DNA from: Prevotella sp. CAG:732
GTDB taxonomy: Bacteria; Bacteroidota; Bacteroidia; Bacteroidales; Bacteroidaceae
DNA: 64,000 bases
Assembly (NCBI GenBank): GCA_000436035.1
Contig: FR893309.1
Coordinates: 16,920 to 80,919 of the forward strand
Reading direction: 5' to 3'
Shown: positions 1-8,780 of the stretch, one piece after another
Layout: each line of letters starts with the position of its first letter
Position numbering within the stretch: position 1 is the stretch's first letter
Program-made: the position numbers and the translations under genes
The notes under the pieces: model-generated
Seen by the model: the letters and a program-made list of their open reading frames with translations, nothing else
What the model was told of the DNA's origin: nothing
Databases searched by the model: none

Positions 1-1
1 A

Positions 2-1363
2 GCTGCTGCTTGGCGTATTTCGTCAGAGCCATTCATGAAGGGTGCTGAGAAGTGGCTTGATGATTTGAAACTCCGTTTGTCTTACGGTACTGCAGGTAAT
101 AATAACATATCCTCTGGTCTTTTGACGCAAGAGTTCCAAGCTAATGCGACTAGTTGGATTAATGGATATAATTCTTATATTTCTCCTTCTAAGACAATGG
201 CAAACCCAGATTTGAAGTGGGAAACTACCATTACTCGTAACGTGGGTATTGACTATACTATGTTTGGAAGTAAGCTGACAGGTAGTATTGATGCTTATTG
301 GAATAATACGAAGGACTTGTTGATTCAGTATCCTGTAGCTGGTACAGGTTACGATTACCAGTATCGCAATATGGGTGAGACACGTAACATGGGTCTTGAA
401 TTTGCTTTGACATGGAATGCTATCAACAAGAAAAACTTTGGTTTGACAGTAGGTGCTAACATTTCATTCAATAAGAACAAGGTTCTCTCTTTGGGTCAGA
501 TTGAGTCTATTGACAACATTAGTACACAATGGGCATCTTCTGAAATTGATCAGGACTTTGTTATTAAGAAAGGCGAACCAATTGGTCAGATTTGGGGTTA
601 TAAGAGCGCTGGACGTTATGAGGTAGATGACTTTGATATAGCAAAGTCTCAGGAAAAAGGTAAGTGGATTCTCAAAGATGGAGTTGCTGATTGTAGTACA
701 GTTCTTGGTACATCAGTTCGTCCAGGTAGTATGAAATTGGCTGAAATCAAGGAGAACAAGACTGGTAAGATTACGACAGATGATCGTACTGTAATTGGTG
801 ATACAAACCCAGCTCACACAGGTGGTTTCAACATCAATGCTCGTGTATATGGTTTTGATTTGACTGCTAACTTCAACTGGAGTGTCGGCAACGATGTCTA
901 TAATGCAAATGCCATTGAATATACTCAGACATCTAAGTATCAGTATCGTAACCTCATTGACAAGATGGCGTCAGGTTCACGCTGGACAAATATTGATGCC
1001 AATGGTAATCTGTTGAATTGGAACAATGCGGAAGAGTTGGCTGCGTTGAATGCCAATACTGCTATGTGGTCTCCATATACAGGTAAGTATGTATTAACAG
1101 ATTATTATGTTGAGGATGCTTCATTCCTTCGTTTGAGCACATTGACATTGGGTTACACCTTGCCAACCACTCTAACAAAGCGTGTAGGTATCAATAGCTT
1201 ACGTTTCTACGTAACAGCATACAATGTATTCTGTATCACCAATTACTCTGGTTTCGATCCAGAGGTGTCTGCTATCCGCAGAACAAACTTGACTCCAGGC
1301 GTAGATTACTCAGCTTATCCTAAGAGCCGTCAGTTTGTGATTGGTTTGAACCTCAACTTCTAA
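2..1363 (+). CDS. SusC-like TonB-dependent receptor, C-terminal part (5-prime end outside window)
   Basis: The reading frame is already open at base 2, so the gene begins upstream of the window and only about 450 C-terminal residues are seen. They are the outer-membrane beta-barrel of a SusC/RagA TonB-dependent transporter: the segment LKLRLSYGTAGNNN, the strand signature NPDLKWETTITRNVGIDY, the late motif YVEDASFLRLSTLTLGYTLP and a terminal aromatic strand (FVIGLNLNF) that serves as the barrel insertion signal. SusC proteins import oligosaccharides across the outer membrane using TonB energy. A SusD gene follows after 19 bases, as expected for a SusC/SusD pair. The substrate cannot be read from this part. 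No frameshift is seen in the visible portion. Confidence 0.93.
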   Translation, partial: AAAWRISSEPFMKGAEKWLDDLKLRLSYGTAGNNNISSGLLTQEFQANATSWINGYNSYISPSKTMANPDLKWETTITRNVGIDYTMFGSKLTGSIDAYWNNTKDLLIQYPVAGTGYDYQYRNMGETRNMGLEFALTWNAINKKNFGLTVGANISFNKNKVLSLGQIESIDNISTQWASSEIDQDFVIKKGEPIGQIWGYKSAGRYEVDDFDIAKSQEKGKWILKDGVADCSTVLGTSVRPGSMKLAEIKENKTGKITTDDRTVIGDTNPAHTGGFNINARVYGFDLTANFNWSVGNDVYNANAIEYTQTSKYQYRNLIDKMASGSRWTNIDANGNLLNWNNAEELAALNANTAMWSPYTGKYVLTDYYVEDASFLRLSTLTLGYTLPTTLTKRVGINSLRFYVTAYNVFCITNYSGFDPEVSAIRRTNLTPGVDYSAYPKSRQFVIGLNLNF

Positions 1364-1382
1364 TTATTTAATAATAGCAAAA

Positions 1383-3227
1383 ATGAAGAAATCAATATAT
1401 TTTTCATTCATATTGGCTGCAACTTTAGCAACAACCTCTTGTGACCTTGAGGCTCCAACAAAGTCAACTATCAAAGAGGATATAGTGTTCTCTACAGAGA
1501 GATTAGCTGATGCAGCTATCATGGGTATTCACCAATCTTTTGGTGAAACCAACTCCTATCGAGGAAGATTTATACCTTATTATGGTACAAATACCGATTG
1601 TGAGATTTTCAACAATTATGGTGGCGTTTCTGATCCAACAACAGACAAGGAAGCTTCATTAGCTTGTTATTCGACATCTGCAACTAATACTTATATGAAT
1701 ACAAGCAATAATGCTTGGGCTAAGTTGTATGAGGCTATTGAACGTGCCAATAAAGCGATTAGTGCTATGGAGAAGAATGCCGACATTGATGGTGATGCAG
1801 GTTTGGGACAACTTTATGGTGAGATTCTTACTTTGAGAGGTTTCATCTACTTTGATTTGGTGAAAGCATGGGGTGACGTTCCTTACCGTTTTGAACCTGT
1901 TACTTCTGAAACACTTTACTTGCCAAAGACTGATCGTGTAACAGTTTTAAAAAAGGTAATGGAAGATTTGGAATCAGCTGAGAAATATCTTGGTTGGCCA
2001 AATGAAAACTCATATACTAAGTCAACTGAACGTGCTAGCAAATCATTTGCGAAGGGTCTTCGTGCTCGTATTGCTCTTTTCTTGGCAGGTAAATCAGAAT
2101 GGCCTAATGAAGGCCTTCGGTATAACCTCACGGATGAAAGCGAAAGAAAGGCAATGTACACTATAGCTAGAGATGAGTGTGTTAGTATCATCAATCAACA
2201 CTGCAATCAGTTGGGTACTACCTTTGATGAAAACTTCCGTAACCTTTGTAAGGAAGATGTGACTGCAGGTAAAGAGTCTATCTTTGAGATTCCATTCTCA
2301 GATGGTCGTGGTCGTGTACTCTATACATGGGGTGGAAAGCATAAGACAACTGACCAGTGGACAGGCTTGGCAAAAGGTGGCGTAAATGGTCCTACTCCTA
2401 CACTTTGGTATGATTTTGATAAGGATGATGCTCGTCGTAATATCACTTGCATACCATTTACTTGGGACAATGGAGAAAAAACAATCTCTGGTGGCTCTGG
2501 TGGTGGTTGGAGTTTCGGTAAACTCCGCTTTGAATGGATGAGTCGTAAGGTGACATCAACTAATGATGATGGTATCAACTATCAGGTAATCCGTTATGCA
2601 GACATCTATTTGATGGCAGCTGAGGCAGAGAATGCTTTGAATGGTCCTGCTAATGCAAAGCAATATCTCAAGCCAATCCTTGACCGTGCATATCCTGCTG
2701 CTAAGGTTGAGAGCATTTTGGCAGATGCTTCTACACAAGATGCATTCCAGCTTACAATTGAAAATCAACGTAAGTTTGAGTTTGCTGGTGAAGGCTTGCG
2801 CAAACTTGACTTGATGCGTTGGGGTAAGTTGAGCTCAACTTTGGCAGAAACAAAGGAAAAGATGACAGAATTGTCAAACCGTACAGGTAGATATGCCAAC
2901 TATCCAAAGAAGCTCTATTATAATGAGGGTTTAGGTGCAGCAAGCACTGACGCAGATACTTATGAAGTATATGGTTTGGAGGAAGGACAAACCGATGATG
3001 AAGGCAAGGCTCTTTATAGTTCTAGCAGCAACTGGTTTAGCTATCGAGAGCATGTTGATGGCGAGAAAGATTCTGATAAAAAGAGCATAGATGATAACAA
3101 CAATAAGATAGATAAATATCTTCAGTATCTCTATGTAAATGATCCTGATCAGAAGATGTTCTGGCCTATCTGGAAGGTATTTATCGACAGCAGTAATGGC
3201 TTGCTAAAAAACGATTATGATTATTAA
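1383..3227 (+). CDS. SusD/RagB-family surface glycan-binding lipoprotein (PUL A)
   Basis: This 614-residue protein starts with a lipoprotein signal ending at Cys20 (ATTSC), so it is expected to be lipidated and exposed on the outer membrane. The fold signature of SusD is visible: an N-terminal TPR-like part (NAWAKLYEAIERANKAI, LRGFIYFDLVKAWGDVPY) and the later RYADIYLMAAEAENAL and RKFEFAGEGLRKLDLMRWG motifs. It caps the SusC barrel encoded immediately upstream and captures glycan. At 614 residues it is longer than most SusD proteins (500-570). The extra length is an acidic, Ser/Asp-rich C-terminal region after about residue 490. The next gene starts 24 bases downstream, so the three genes look like one operon. 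Substrate unknown. Confidence 0.95.
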   Translation: MKKSIYFSFILAATLATTSCDLEAPTKSTIKEDIVFSTERLADAAIMGIHQSFGETNSYRGRFIPYYGTNTDCEIFNNYGGVSDPTTDKEASLACYSTSATNTYMNTSNNAWAKLYEAIERANKAISAMEKNADIDGDAGLGQLYGEILTLRGFIYFDLVKAWGDVPYRFEPVTSETLYLPKTDRVTVLKKVMEDLESAEKYLGWPNENSYTKSTERASKSFAKGLRARIALFLAGKSEWPNEGLRYNLTDESERKAMYTIARDECVSIINQHCNQLGTTFDENFRNLCKEDVTAGKESIFEIPFSDGRGRVLYTWGGKHKTTDQWTGLAKGGVNGPTPTLWYDFDKDDARRNITCIPFTWDNGEKTISGGSGGGWSFGKLRFEWMSRKVTSTNDDGINYQVIRYADIYLMAAEAENALNGPANAKQYLKPILDRAYPAAKVESILADASTQDAFQLTIENQRKFEFAGEGLRKLDLMRWGKLSSTLAETKEKMTELSNRTGRYANYPKKLYYNEGLGAASTDADTYEVYGLEEGQTDDEGKALYSSSSNWFSYREHVDGEKDSDKKSIDDNNNKIDKYLQYLYVNDPDQKMFWPIWKVFIDSSNGLLKNDYDY

Positions 3228-3251
3228 TTCTAACTATTAGATAATAAGATT

Positions 3252-4829
3252 ATGAATATTATCAAAAAAATAACTTATATCTTGGCACTGGGAGCGGTAT
3301 TGTTTACCGCTGCCAGTTGCTCAGACCCAGATGATGAGTTGACAAGCGTTGAATATGATAGACTTTTCAAGCCAACATCATTCGAGGCAAAAGTTCAAAA
3401 TAAAGTGAATATTCGCCTTATTTGGGAATGCTTGTCAAAAGCAGATTCTTATACGATTCAGTTGTTTGCAAACGATGAGGATATGAAATTTGAAGGTGAG
3501 CCTACTTTAGAGTTTACTGATGTGGCTTCAAGCCCATATACAGTGACGGGCTTGAATGACGAAACTTCATATTCGATTCGTATCAAGGCTGTGGGCTCTT
3601 CAAAGGAATCACATTGGTCAACAGCTTTCGTAACAACAGATGCAGAGCAAATTTTTGAAAAGGTAACAGATGACGATATCACTGCAAAGACTGTAACTTT
3701 GCGTTGGGAAGCTGGTGCCGATGTGTCTGTTATTGAAATTACTGGTGGTAAGGAAGAAACCTATACACTTTCTGATGAGGAAAAACAAAATGGTACTGCT
3801 ACTATTTCTGGCTTGACAGAGGATACTCAATATACATTTACTATCAAAAATGCTGTCAAGGCACGTGGTAAGGTTACTGTGACAACTATGCCAAATTATA
3901 CAGCTGCATATCCTGGCTCAGATTTGCAAGAGTTGATTGATGCTACTGAAGATGGTGGCACATTGATGTTGCTTCCTGCTAAGGATGGTTCCTCAAATCA
4001 GTTCATCTACAATGGTGATGATGGTTCTGCTTCTACTAAAGAACTTACTATCAGCAAGAAGATTACTATTAAGTGTATGGATACAAAACCAGTTGTTGCT
4101 CGTGTTAAGTTCGTTCTTGATGGAGCCAAGGATTTCGTTCTTGAGAACGTTAAATTTACAGGTGTTACTGGTGATGCTTTGATCAAGACAAGTAATTGCT
4201 CTGGAACTATCAATGTAAACAATATTGAAGTTGAAGGATATGGAAACTTTGTTGTTGATCCAGGTGAAAATGTATGTACTGTTGACGAGTTTACTGTTAC
4301 AAACAGCTATTTCCATGATATGTGCAAAGGTAAGCGTTTTGTGGATTCACAGAAGAAGAAATGCGCTATTTTGAAGTTCAATATGAATCATTGCACTGTC
4401 GCTAATTCTTGTCAAGGTTCAGATTTCTTGCGTTTTGATTATAATGCAGCGCAGCCAATTGAAGTAAACTTTACCAATAATACCTTGTATAAGGTTGAGG
4501 CTACTTCTAAGGGCTTGTTCTACATCCGTTCAAATAAGGCAGGTGACAGATTCTTTACGGCAAACATTAAAAATAATGTCTTTGCAGAGATGAGTGATGC
4601 TGTATTCTTCAGCCAAGATTCTAAGTCGGACAATTTGAAGTTCAGCAACAACTGTTATCATAATGCATCTAATTTGCAGAAAGTTGTGGGCGATGAAGAC
4701 CCTAAGAAGAATACGTATGATACTTCAGGTCTTACTCTTGACCCAGGTTTCAAGGACGCAGCAAATGGTGACTTCACTATTACCAATGAAACTTTGATTG
4801 ACAAGAACATTGGTAACGTTGCTCAATAA
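3252..4829 (+). CDS. Surface lipoprotein with two fibronectin III-like domains and a right-handed beta-helix (DUF4957/DUF5123-like)
   Basis: This is a 525-residue lipoprotein with lipobox Cys23 (TAASC). Residues about 36-125 and 130-215 look like two fibronectin type III domains, each ending in the SYSIRIKAVG or QYTFTIKNAV type of strand. From about residue 220 the sequence becomes a repetitive parallel beta-helix (KKITIKC, FVLENVKFTGVTG, TVTNSYFHDM, EVNFTNNTLYKV, ANIKNNVFAEM), ending LDPGFKDAANGDFTI, a hallmark of pectate-lyase-like DUF4957/DUF5123 proteins. I see no convincing lyase active site. It is the third gene of the SusC-SusD operon, where surface glycan-binding proteins usually sit, so binding rather than cutting is the more likely role. 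This is inference. A terminator hairpin lies about 95 bases after the stop. Confidence 0.85.
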   Translation: MNIIKKITYILALGAVLFTAASCSDPDDELTSVEYDRLFKPTSFEAKVQNKVNIRLIWECLSKADSYTIQLFANDEDMKFEGEPTLEFTDVASSPYTVTGLNDETSYSIRIKAVGSSKESHWSTAFVTTDAEQIFEKVTDDDITAKTVTLRWEAGADVSVIEITGGKEETYTLSDEEKQNGTATISGLTEDTQYTFTIKNAVKARGKVTVTTMPNYTAAYPGSDLQELIDATEDGGTLMLLPAKDGSSNQFIYNGDDGSASTKELTISKKITIKCMDTKPVVARVKFVLDGAKDFVLENVKFTGVTGDALIKTSNCSGTINVNNIEVEGYGNFVVDPGENVCTVDEFTVTNSYFHDMCKGKRFVDSQKKKCAILKFNMNHCTVANSCQGSDFLRFDYNAAQPIEVNFTNNTLYKVEATSKGLFYIRSNKAGDRFFTANIKNNVFAEMSDAVFFSQDSKSDNLKFSNNCYHNASNLQKVVGDEDPKKNTYDTSGLTLDPGFKDAANGDFTITNETLIDKNIGNVAQ

Positions 4830-4923
4830 TGTTGGCATCAATAAAAGATACATACATTTATTTTGGGTTTGGGGCTAATGGAGTTGTCCATTAGTTGCCA
4901 TCTAACAAAAACAAATCTATAGA

Positions 4924-4951
4924 GGGAGCCGGGACGAGAGTCTCGGCTCCC
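4924..4951 (+). terminator. Probable transcription terminator of PUL A
   Basis: A 12-base stem (GGGAGCCGGGAC paired with GTCTCGGCTCCC, one G-U type mismatch) closes a GAGA loop and is followed by a T-rich stretch. It lies 95 bases after the beta-helix lipoprotein stop. A smaller 8-bp hairpin (CTAATGGA/TCCATTAG) lies just before it at 4875-4894. Confidence 0.75.
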
Positions 4952-5004
4952 TTGTTAGTTTTCTTATGCCTTGCCTTGAATTGAGGGTAGGGGGAAGAAT
5001 AAAA

Positions 5005-5037
5005 ACAGGCGACTCGTCTTATCGACAAGTCGCCTGT
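5005..5037. terminator. Bidirectional hairpin after the decayed transposase
   Basis: ACAGGCGACT pairs with AGTCGCCTGT, with CGTC/GAC as a partly paired inner part. A-rich sequence flanks one side and T-rich sequence the other. It sits just past the 3-prime end of the minus-strand transposase remnant, so it probably terminated that gene and can also stop transcripts from PUL A. Confidence 0.55.
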
Positions 5038-5069
5038 TCTTAAATATAATAATGTGTAATTTCTATTCC

Positions 5070-5454
5070 TTATTGTTTCTTCATGAGTGCTAGCACCTCT
5101 TCGAGTGACAGCCCGGTACCTGCAGCCACTTGCTCTGGTGTCAACTTCATGGCAAGAAAGTTCTTGGCAGTGGCAATCTGAGTTTGCTCAAGCAACGGCT
5201 GTCGGCAATGTCAGCGAGTCGCTTGAAAATCTTCTTTTGCGTTGCAAACGGTATTCTTTCTAGTGTAGCCATATGCTTTAATACGTAAATCCATTTATCG
5301 AAATCTGTTCTTTGTCCTTGAAGGTCACGTCCTTCACATGAAGTTCGCCCTCCAGCAAATCGTTTAAGAAACTAATCAGCAAATCCTTGCTGAACTCTTG
5401 TCCGAAGAGGCGCTTGAAGCCCCAATCGGTGAATGGGTTGATGTATTTTCCCAT
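5070..5454 (-). pseudogene. Decayed Rpn/PD-(D/E)XK-family transposase or recombination-promoting nuclease
   Basis: The minus strand begins MGKYINPFTDWGFKRLFGQE, the conserved N-terminus of the large Bacteroidetes family annotated as Rpn or PD-(D/E)XK nuclease transposase. It stays open for about 58 residues (to ISINGFTY) and then stops at 5278-5280. Just beyond, another frame encodes MATLERIPFATQKKIFKRLA, and a further frame gives AKNFLAMKLTPEQVAAGTGL and LEEVLALMKKQ, which are typical middle and C-terminal segments of the same family. Full-length members have about 300 residues, so most of the central catalytic part has been lost through several deletions. The reading frame can be extended upstream to 5484, but family members begin at the MGKYIN methionine. 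Non-functional. Confidence 0.8.
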
Positions 5455-5678
5455 AAGTTCACATATATAAAGTTGTTTTCGCACTATTGCGAAGTGTTGG
5501 CAAAGTTACGCTTTTATTTCCGTATCGCCAAAGAAATGACGATGTTTTTGTCTTAAATGGATGACTTTTCCTAGTATAAGTCAACAATAAAACGGACAAA
5601 TGCTCGATAAAATGGGCTTTTGTCCTTTTTTTATTCTTCTTTGTCTGATATTTATCTAGCACTTTTCGGTTGTTTCCC

Positions 5679-5686
5679 TACTTTTG
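5679..5686 (+). promoter_or_regulatory. Candidate -7 promoter element of the galactan PUL
   Basis: TACTTTTG matches the Bacteroidetes -7 consensus TAnnTTTG and lies 68 bases before the SusC start. No good TTTG -33 element is visible 19-21 bases upstream. This would suit a promoter that depends on an activator such as the PUL regulator. Confidence 0.5.
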
Positions 5687-5753
5687 CAACCGAAACTTTC
5701 AATCATTTGAAATATTCAATCGAAAAATAATAACCTAATAGAACAGCTAAACA

Positions 5754-8720
5754 ATGAATGCAATCTTGTGTAAAACGAAGAGAAGTTTTCTTCTCGTGAC
5801 ATTGTTCCTCATGGGATGTTTGCAGCTCGTGGCGCAAACTCGTACCATTCAAGGTGAGGTGACAGATGCACAAAATGGTGAGGCTCTGATCGGTGCTACC
5901 GTCATGGTGGAAGGCGAGAAGGGCGGTACGGTTACCGACTTCGATGGTAACTTCAAACTGCAAGTGACTTCCTCTGCCAAGAAAGTCAAAATCTCTTATA
6001 TCGGTTACATAGATAAGGTAATCGCTATTTCCGACAATATGAAGGTGAAGCTCGAACCTGAGAGCCAGTCACTCGGCGATGTCGTGGTCATCGGTTATGG
6101 TACCGCACGCAAGAGCGACTTGACAGGTTCTGTTGCCACCGTCAACTCCAAGGACTTCAACAAGGGCTTGGTTTCTTCTCCAGAACAACTCATCAATGGT
6201 AAGGTATCAGGTGTGCAAATCATGTCAAACAGTGGTTCTGCATCTGCCGGTAGCACCATCCGTGTACGTGGCGGTGCTTCCCTCAACGCCAGCAACGACC
6301 CTTTGATCGTATTGGATGGCGTGCCATTGGAGCAGGGTGGTATCTCTGGTAACTCCAGCAACTTCCTCTCTATGATCAACCCTGCCGACATCGAGAGCAT
6401 GACCGTCTTGAAGGATGCTTCTTCTACAGCCATCTATGGTTCTCGTGCTTCCAATGGTGTCATCATTATCACCACCAAGAAAGGTCAGCAGGGCGGATTG
6501 AAGGTCAACTTCAATACCACCAACAGTGTGCAGACTCGTGCTCAGATGGTGGATATGCTCGGATATGACGATTTCGTCAAAGTCATCAATCAATATGGTA
6601 CAGACAATCAGAAGTCATTGCTCGGCACAGCGCATACCGATTGGAATGACGAGGTATATCGCACCGCCTTCGGTACCGACAACAACCTCAGCCTTTCCGG
6701 TAGCATCGGCAAGTTCTTGCCATTCCGTGCTTCCGTAGGTTACTACAACCAGAGCGGTTTGGTACGCAAGGACAATGTGGAGCGTTGGACAGGTAACATC
6801 GTCTTGACTCCTAGCTTCTTCCAAGACCACTTGAAGTTGACCATCAATGCCAAGGGTACACTCAACAACAACTCCTTCAATGCAGGTGGTGCAGTTTGGG
6901 CAGCCGCTACCTATAATCCAACTCTCCCTGTCTATTCAGGCAATAGCAACTATGGTGGTTACAATGAGGCACTCGATGCTGATGGTTATCCAGTGAATGC
7001 CGGTGTGAGAAACCCACGTGGTATCGTTGACCAATATGACTCCAAGAGTAAGGTGAGCCGCTTCATCGGTTCGATGGACGTAGATTATAAAGTTCACTTC
7101 TTGCCAGACTTGAAACTCCATGCCACCCTCGGTGCCGACTATGCCAAGGGCGATGGTACAGTATATGTTCCTGTTGAGGCAGCCTCTGCCTTCAACAAGG
7201 ATGCTTCCCTGAGCGGTAACGACTATAAGTATGGTCCTCAGAAGAATGAGAACCGACTCTTGACACTCTATGCCAACTACGCCAAGTATTTCGAGAATAT
7301 CAAGAGCAATGTCGATCTCACCGCAGGTTACGACTATCAGTATTGGAAGAGTTCTACTCCAGAATATTTCACTAAGAGTGCGGCAGGCACAGTCCTGTCA
7401 ACTGTGAAGGCATCAGATTATCGTCATGTACTGTTGTCTTACTACGGTCGTGTCAACTATTCATTTGATGGAAAGTACCTCTTGACGGCTACAGTTCGTC
7501 GAGATGCTTCTTCCCGCTTCTCCAAGGATAACCGCTGGGGTACTTTCCCATCTGTAGCCTTGGGCTGGACCTTGACACAGGAGCCTTGGTTGAAGGACAG
7601 CAAGGTGGTCAGCAACTTGAAGCTCCGTGCCAGCTATGGTGTGACAGGTCAGCAGGATGGTATCGGCAACTACAATTACTTGCCAGTCTATACCTCCAGT
7701 GTGACAGGTGCCGAGGCTCTCATCAATGGCAACTACATCATGACTTACCGTCCTGAGGCATACGTGGAGAACTTGAAGTGGGAGACCACCACCTCTTGGA
7801 ACTTCGGTGTCGATTTCGGATTCTTGGGTGGTCGCCTCGGTGGTTCGCTCGATTTCTATACCCGTAAGACCAAGGACCTCTTGGCTTCCGTTCCTACCGC
7901 AGCCGGTACCAACTTCTCGAAGACTATCTTGACCAACGTGGGTAATGTGGATAGCAAGGGTATCGAGTTGACCTTGAATGCGACTCCTATCCAAACCAAG
8001 GACTGGGAGTGGAACCTGAGCTACAACTTCACTTGGCAGAACATGAAGGTGAAGAACCTCTCGCTCGTCAAGGGTGGCAACCAGACCAATGTGAAGGTAG
8101 GTCCTAGCATCGATGCATATCAGTTCCAGGTACTTTCCGAGGGTTACGAGCCATACATGTTCTATGTATATCATCAGCTCTACGATCCACAGACAGGCAA
8201 GCCAATCGAGGGCGCATACGCCGATCTCAATGGCGATGGCGAGATCAATGATGTCGACCTCTATCGCTATCATTCTCCAGCCCCTAAGTACATCATGGGT
8301 TTGAGCACCTCTTTGAGATACAAGCAGTTTACGCTCGGCATGAGTTTCCGTGCCAATATCGACAACTATGTATATAATGGAATGGGCATGAGCACAGGTG
8401 CTTGGGAAACCGTGAGCTACAACAACTCACAGCTCAACAACCTCAACACCAGCTTCCTCAAGACTGGTTTTAAGACTCGTCAGTATCTCTCCGACTACTA
8501 TGTGGAGAATGCTTCCTTCCTGAAGCTTGACAACTTGAGCCTGAGCTACAATGTGGGTAAAATATGCAAGTGGGCTTCGCTCACCGTATCAGCGATGGTA
8601 CAGAATGTGTTCACCATCACCGGTTACTCTGGCACCGACCCAGAGGTTCCTAACGGAATGGACAACTCCTTCTATCCACGTCCTCGCACTTACTCATTGA
8701 GCCTTGGATTCCAATTTTAA
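5754..8720 (+). CDS. SusC-like TonB-dependent receptor of the galactan PUL
   Basis: Complete 988-residue SusC transporter. Order: signal peptide (about residues 1-28, ending QLVAQ), carboxypeptidase-regulatory-like beta-sandwich (about 32-105, RTIQGEVTDAQNGEALIGAT), TonB-box region DVVVIGYGT, plug (GSVATVNSKDF, VQIMSNSGSASAGSTIRVRG, VLKDASSTAIYGSRASNGVI) and a 22-strand barrel ending in SLSLGFQF. There is no STN domain, so it should not signal through an anti-sigma factor. This fits regulation by the propeller/AraC protein at the end of the cluster. Neighbouring GH53 and GH2 genes indicate that it imports beta-1,4-galacto-oligosaccharides. The gene ends TAA, directly followed by a dispersed short repeat. 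Confidence 0.97.
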   Translation: MNAILCKTKRSFLLVTLFLMGCLQLVAQTRTIQGEVTDAQNGEALIGATVMVEGEKGGTVTDFDGNFKLQVTSSAKKVKISYIGYIDKVIAISDNMKVKLEPESQSLGDVVVIGYGTARKSDLTGSVATVNSKDFNKGLVSSPEQLINGKVSGVQIMSNSGSASAGSTIRVRGGASLNASNDPLIVLDGVPLEQGGISGNSSNFLSMINPADIESMTVLKDASSTAIYGSRASNGVIIITTKKGQQGGLKVNFNTTNSVQTRAQMVDMLGYDDFVKVINQYGTDNQKSLLGTAHTDWNDEVYRTAFGTDNNLSLSGSIGKFLPFRASVGYYNQSGLVRKDNVERWTGNIVLTPSFFQDHLKLTINAKGTLNNNSFNAGGAVWAAATYNPTLPVYSGNSNYGGYNEALDADGYPVNAGVRNPRGIVDQYDSKSKVSRFIGSMDVDYKVHFLPDLKLHATLGADYAKGDGTVYVPVEAASAFNKDASLSGNDYKYGPQKNENRLLTLYANYAKYFENIKSNVDLTAGYDYQYWKSSTPEYFTKSAAGTVLSTVKASDYRHVLLSYYGRVNYSFDGKYLLTATVRRDASSRFSKDNRWGTFPSVALGWTLTQEPWLKDSKVVSNLKLRASYGVTGQQDGIGNYNYLPVYTSSVTGAEALINGNYIMTYRPEAYVENLKWETTTSWNFGVDFGFLGGRLGGSLDFYTRKTKDLLASVPTAAGTNFSKTILTNVGNVDSKGIELTLNATPIQTKDWEWNLSYNFTWQNMKVKNLSLVKGGNQTNVKVGPSIDAYQFQVLSEGYEPYMFYVYHQLYDPQTGKPIEGAYADLNGDGEINDVDLYRYHSPAPKYIMGLSTSLRYKQFTLGMSFRANIDNYVYNGMGMSTGAWETVSYNNSQLNNLNTSFLKTGFKTRQYLSDYYVENASFLKLDNLSLSYNVGKICKWASLTVSAMVQNVFTITGYSGTDPEVPNGMDNSFYPRPRTYSLSLGFQF

Positions 8721-8750
8721 GTGAAGAGTGAAGAACGAAGAGTGAAGAAT
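8721..8750 (+). repeat. Dispersed GTGAAGAGTGAAGAACGAAG repeat, copy 1
   Basis: A 30-base purine-rich sequence starts exactly one base after the SusC stop codon TAA. Near copies occur at 18516-18540, 25360-25397 and, on the minus strand, 62359-62390. It is built from the units GTGAAGA and ACGAAGA. Confidence 0.75.
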
Positions 8751-8780
8751 GTTTTCAATCAAACATAAAAACTGATAACA

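Noticed and set aside
7461..8273. 270-codon open frame antisense to the PUL B SusC gene
   Set aside because: It mirrors the codon pattern of a strongly conserved SusC barrel on the other strand, has no recognisable motif and no promoter or ribosome binding site.
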